Source: Notospermus geniculatus
Taxonomy: Eukaryota; Nemertea; Pilidiophora; Heteronemertea; Lineidae
NCBI GenBank assembly: GCA_002633025.1
Contig: NMRB01000014.1
Location: forward strand, 484,836-548,835
DNA length: 64,000 nt
Direction of reading: 5' to 3'
In this document: in pieces, positions 61,190-64,000 of the stretch
Position numbering within the stretch: the first letter of the stretch is position 1
Layout of the letters: each line of letters opens with the position of its first letter
Notes under the pieces: generated by a model
Told to the model about the DNA's origin: nothing
The model's database searches: none
Seen by the model: the letters and a program-made list of their open reading frames with translations, nothing else
Made by a program: the position numbers and the translations under genes

Positions 61190-61275
61190 CAGCTGATCTG
61201 ATTGGACCGTTCGCCCGTGCCGGCCAATCAGAAGTATTGTAACAGTATTTCCTTAGTTTCCGAAACAACATGGTG
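61190..61275 (+). promoter_or_regulatory. CCAAT-type promoter, copy 1
   Basis: ATTGG at 61201 and CCAAT at 61224 are spaced 18 bases apart, in a GC-rich patch followed by a possible YY1-like AACATGGTGGACGG at about 61267. Inferred promoter for the downstream plus-strand gene. Confidence 0.4.
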
Positions 61276-62249
61276 GACGGGGAGCAAAACACTTGCAGAT
61301 TGCACATCTTTGAATAAACACATTTTATCAGATGAGGTATGAGGGTTATGATGTTTTGTTGATGCCCACCGATGGGCATGACATCAGTCAGATATTAGGG
61401 CATCCTGCTATGCTTTGACTGAGCATGCTGAGTTCAGATCAATCATGATCATGCTCATCATCAACAATCATCAGCAGGCAGGCAGGCCACAGCATCAGCA
61501 TGTCTGCATGACTGACTGCACTGTCAGTGTCACTGACACAACAGCACAGCACTCGCTCTCGACAGGACAGCCATGACAGCAGTCTCCACAAGGCACAAAT
61601 CACATGTCATGCCACTCACTCGAATAAACTTCAACGGGACAACGACTGCAGTAAAAATTTGAATGAACGGGTCGGTTAGGGCCTAGGCAGGCCTACCATT
61701 AGCCCATAGGACCTAGCCTAGGCCTAGACTCATTGTAGGTCTAGGCCTACTCCATCGGCATAGGCTAGCCAGAGCAGAGCCGAGCCCGACAATGCCCAGA
61801 TGCCCGAGGCCAATGATCAATGATGATGTGGAATAGCACGTGTTGTGTTGACAGGCCTATGCATGAGTATGGTTACTAGCTGTTCTGTTGCTCATGTCAC
61901 ATTAATTCATGTCATTGGGCTTATTATTGTATTGGCAATAAAAACTAACTTTATTTTCTTGCAGTTCAGTCTCAAGAATCGATGGATGTAGAAATCAGTG
62001 CTTCTTTGACAATCACTCTTCTGTTCTTATTCAAGTTTGCTTGGAGTGCGAGGATTCGCCTACCAGTTTTTTCCTGCATTTTTACCACCATTTGTAATTT
62101 GTGTCCATTATTGCTGTACATTGCCTTGGTATGCAATTTGCGAGGAAGAGATTTCGCCCGAAGAATCAGTTTCAATTTTGGCACCAGGTGAACTGACGAG
62201 GAAATAGCGACAGGTCAGCTTTAAAACTGTCACGAAAGGTGCGTGAAAA

Positions 62250-62345
62250 CAACAGCTGATCTGATTGGACCGTTCGCCCGTGCCGGCCAATCAGAAGTAT
62301 TGTAACAGTATTTCCTTGGTTTCCGAAACAACATGGTGGACGGGG
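62250..62345 (+). promoter_or_regulatory. CCAAT-type promoter, copy 2
   Basis: ATTGG at 62264 and CCAAT at 62287 with the same spacing as in copy 1, then AACATGGTGGACGG at about 62330. It is nearer to the coding start at 63417 and so the more likely promoter of that transcript. Confidence 0.4.
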
Positions 62346-63057
62346 AGCAAAACACTTCATGCACTTGCGCCAGATTGCACATCTTTGAATAAACACATTT
62401 TATCAGATGAGGTATGAGGGTTATGATGTTTTGTTGATGCCCACCGATGGGCATGACATCAGTCAGATATTAGGGCATCCTGCTATGCTTTGACTGAGCA
62501 TGCTGAGTTCAGATCATGATCATGCTCATCATCAACAACAACAACAATCAGCAGGCAGGCAGGCCACATCACAGCATCAGCATGTCTGCATGACTGCACT
62601 GTCAGTGTCACTGACACAACAGCACAGCACTCGCTCTCGACAGGACAGCCATGACAGCAGCCTCCACAAGGCACAAATCACATGTCATGCCACTCACTCG
62701 ACATTCTCGAATCAACTTCAACGGGACAACGACTGCAGTAAAAATTTGAATGAACGGGTCGGTTAGGGCCTAGGCAGGCCTACCATAGGACCTAGACTCA
62801 TTGTAGGTCTAGGCCTACTCCATCGGCATAGGCTAGCCAGAGCAGAGCAGAGCCCGACAATGCCCAGATGCCCGAGGCCAATGATCATTGATGATGTGGA
62901 ATAGCACGTGTTGTGTTGACAGTAGGCCTACGGTATGCATGAGTATGGTTACTAGCTGTTCTGTTGCTCATGTCACATTAATTCATGTCATTGGGCTTAT
63001 TATTGTATTGGCAATAAAAACTAACTTTATTTTCTTGCAGTTCAGTCTCAAGAATCG

Positions 63058-63180
63058 ATGGATGTAGAAGTCAGTGCTTCTTTGACAATCACTCTTCTGT
63101 TCTTATTCAAGTTTGCTTGGAGTGCGAGGATTCGCCTACCAGTTTTTTCCTGCATTTTTACCTTTCTGTTCGGCTGCTAG
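63058..63180 (+). CDS. short upstream ORF (40 aa, hydrophobic)
   Basis: MDVEVSASLTITLLFLFKFA is followed by WSARIRLPVFSC and a Phe-rich end. The equivalent ORF in the other duplicate starts at about 61982 and runs on differently past the duplication border. It follows a TTCTTGCAG acceptor-like site, so it may lie in a 5' leader exon. Whether it is translated is unknown. Confidence 0.3.
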   Translation: MDVEVSASLTITLLFLFKFAWSARIRLPVFSCIFTFLFGC

Positions 63181-63416
63181 GAAAATAACTGGACTTTGCT
63201 CTCTTGTAGTTATCCGCTCACGTGTCTTCATGCAATATATTTGGAATTATTCTTCTGAGTCGGGTGTGAAGAGTTCCCTTTCTCACCTACTGTCATTCTT
63301 CTTCCGTCTTGCTTGGAATGTGAAGCTAAAGATTCCTTGGATAATTACTGTTGTTATGTTAGCCTGTGATGTTAGAGTACGATTGGAAATAGACTTGTTT
63401 GTCTGACGAAAAAAAG

Positions 63417-64000
63417 ATGAGTCGAGGGGTGAGGGATCTGCGTGACTTGATTTGTGTATCAAGACTAACTTATCGTGAAAGTGATGAGGAAATATTTAGT
63501 GATGATGACAGGTTGGCTAGAGATTTCAATGCAATGGCTCTCTCAAGGGACTTGGCTGACAGCAGGGAGAGCTCTGCCACATCAAACAAAAGTGCCAGCA
63601 GAGTCTCAGATTCTGGATTTGCCACAGGGATATCTCCTGAACAAGAAACACTAACATCGCAGACTTTGAAGGAAGAACCAAATGGAAATAGACAGAAGAC
63701 AAACAATAGAAAGAAAAGAAAGAAGAAAAAGCCGCCTCAAGCACGGAGTGAGGTATCCATAGGACACGAGTTACCGAAACCCCCACCCTTGCCTCCTGTC
63801 AGGAGTAACAGCGTCATGAGCACAAGTTCAGATGAAGAAAGCCATGACATTACTACACCACTTCCAAGAAATGTACAAGTGGGTAGAAACAGAGTGGGTG
63901 GAATGTACAAACCGGATCAGAAAAGACCAAGAGATGGGAAATTTGATGACATAATGACTTATTTAGATGCGACAGTTGTGGCTGAGTGGTTGTCACGAGC
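63417..64000 (+). CDS. unrecognised protein, N-terminal 194 codons (runs off the window)
   Basis: An open frame starts at an ATG after AAAAAAAG and stays open to the window end. It begins MSRGVRDLRDLICVSRLTYR, followed by an acidic/Ser-rich stretch (RESDEEIFSDDD, SRESSATSNKSASRVSDSGF). A strongly basic cluster, NRKKRKKKKPPQARS, may be a nuclear localisation signal. A proline-rich LPKPPPLPPVR then leads to KFDDIMTYLDATVVAEWLSR, which looks like the start of a folded helical domain. I do not recognise the family. Codon use and the absence of stops support a real gene. Transcription probably starts in the duplicated promoter region upstream. Confidence 0.75.
   Translation, partial: MSRGVRDLRDLICVSRLTYRESDEEIFSDDDRLARDFNAMALSRDLADSRESSATSNKSASRVSDSGFATGISPEQETLTSQTLKEEPNGNRQKTNNRKKRKKKKPPQARSEVSIGHELPKPPPLPPVRSNSVMSTSSDEESHDITTPLPRNVQVGRNRVGGMYKPDQKRPRDGKFDDIMTYLDATVVAEWLSR

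Larger units (their letters stand above)
61021..63164. repeat. ~1.07 kb tandem duplication containing promoter and leader exon
   Basis: 61021-62089 and about 62086-63164 are near-identical copies, differing by small indels (for example an extra CATGCACTTGCGCC in copy 2 near 62359). Each copy contains a CCAAT-type promoter, a stretch rich in CAGCAT/GCAGGCAGGC words, a TTCTTGCAG acceptor-like site and the segment AGTCTCAAGAATCGATGGAT with a short ORF. Confidence 0.93.

Noticed and set aside
1-64000. tRNA or rRNA genes
   Set aside because: I did not find a convincing cloverleaf with A and B boxes or rRNA sequence; a tRNA search program would settle this.

Overview
This window reads as nuclear DNA from an animal, most likely a marine invertebrate. 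The genes are split by GT-AG introns with consistent reading phase. They belong to animal families: an ADAMTS protease, a metabotropic-glutamate-type receptor, two class A GPCRs, an ankyrin/SOCS-box protein and sorting nexin 14. Introns and intergenic DNA are packed with short terminal-inverted-repeat elements, foldbacks and tandem duplications, and are studded with palindromic words (TAGGCCTA, TACCGGTA, TACATGTA). No species can be assigned from sequence alone.

Layout. 1-3.3 kb: a noncoding 0.85 kb tandem duplication, one copy carrying a MITE. 3.6-13.85 kb, minus strand: an ADAMTS gene of the ADAMTS2/3/14 type, reconstructed here as 17 exons (propeptide, furin site, zinc protease, disintegrin-like, TSP1, Cys-rich, spacer, partial second TSP1); its signal-peptide exon and C-terminal tail were not found. 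14-19 kb: mostly empty, with nested palindromes. 19.1-22.3 kb, minus: a complete three-exon class A peptide-type GPCR (349 aa). 22.5-25.6 kb, minus: a complete two-exon class C receptor of mGlu type (938 aa). 26-28.1 kb: MITEs and a 953 bp foldback element. 28.9-31.0 kb, plus: a two-exon ASB-like ankyrin/SOCS-box protein (494 aa). 31.9-33.0 kb, plus: an intronless 368-aa class A GPCR. 33.5-36.7 kb, minus: a two-exon, 1009-aa charged disordered protein. 36.7-38.5 kb: divergent intergenic region with two MITEs. 38.5-59.0 kb, plus: sorting nexin 14 in about 28 exons. 58.9-59.9 kb and 61.0-63.2 kb: two tandem duplications, the second copying a CCAAT-type promoter and leader. 63.4 kb to the end, plus: the 5' part of an unrecognised protein gene.

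The genes are neighbours rather than an operon-like system. The cell-biological themes are extracellular matrix processing (ADAMTS), ligand sensing (three GPCRs), ubiquitin-ligase substrate recruitment (ASB) and ER/endolysosomal lipid and membrane contact (SNX14). The most unusual points are three phase-symmetric optional exons in SNX14 (one inside the RGS domain, two polybasic), a duplicated promoter-leader with a repeated hydrophobic upstream ORF, a MITE whose core is an array of CCGCGG palindromes, and a near-1 kb foldback.
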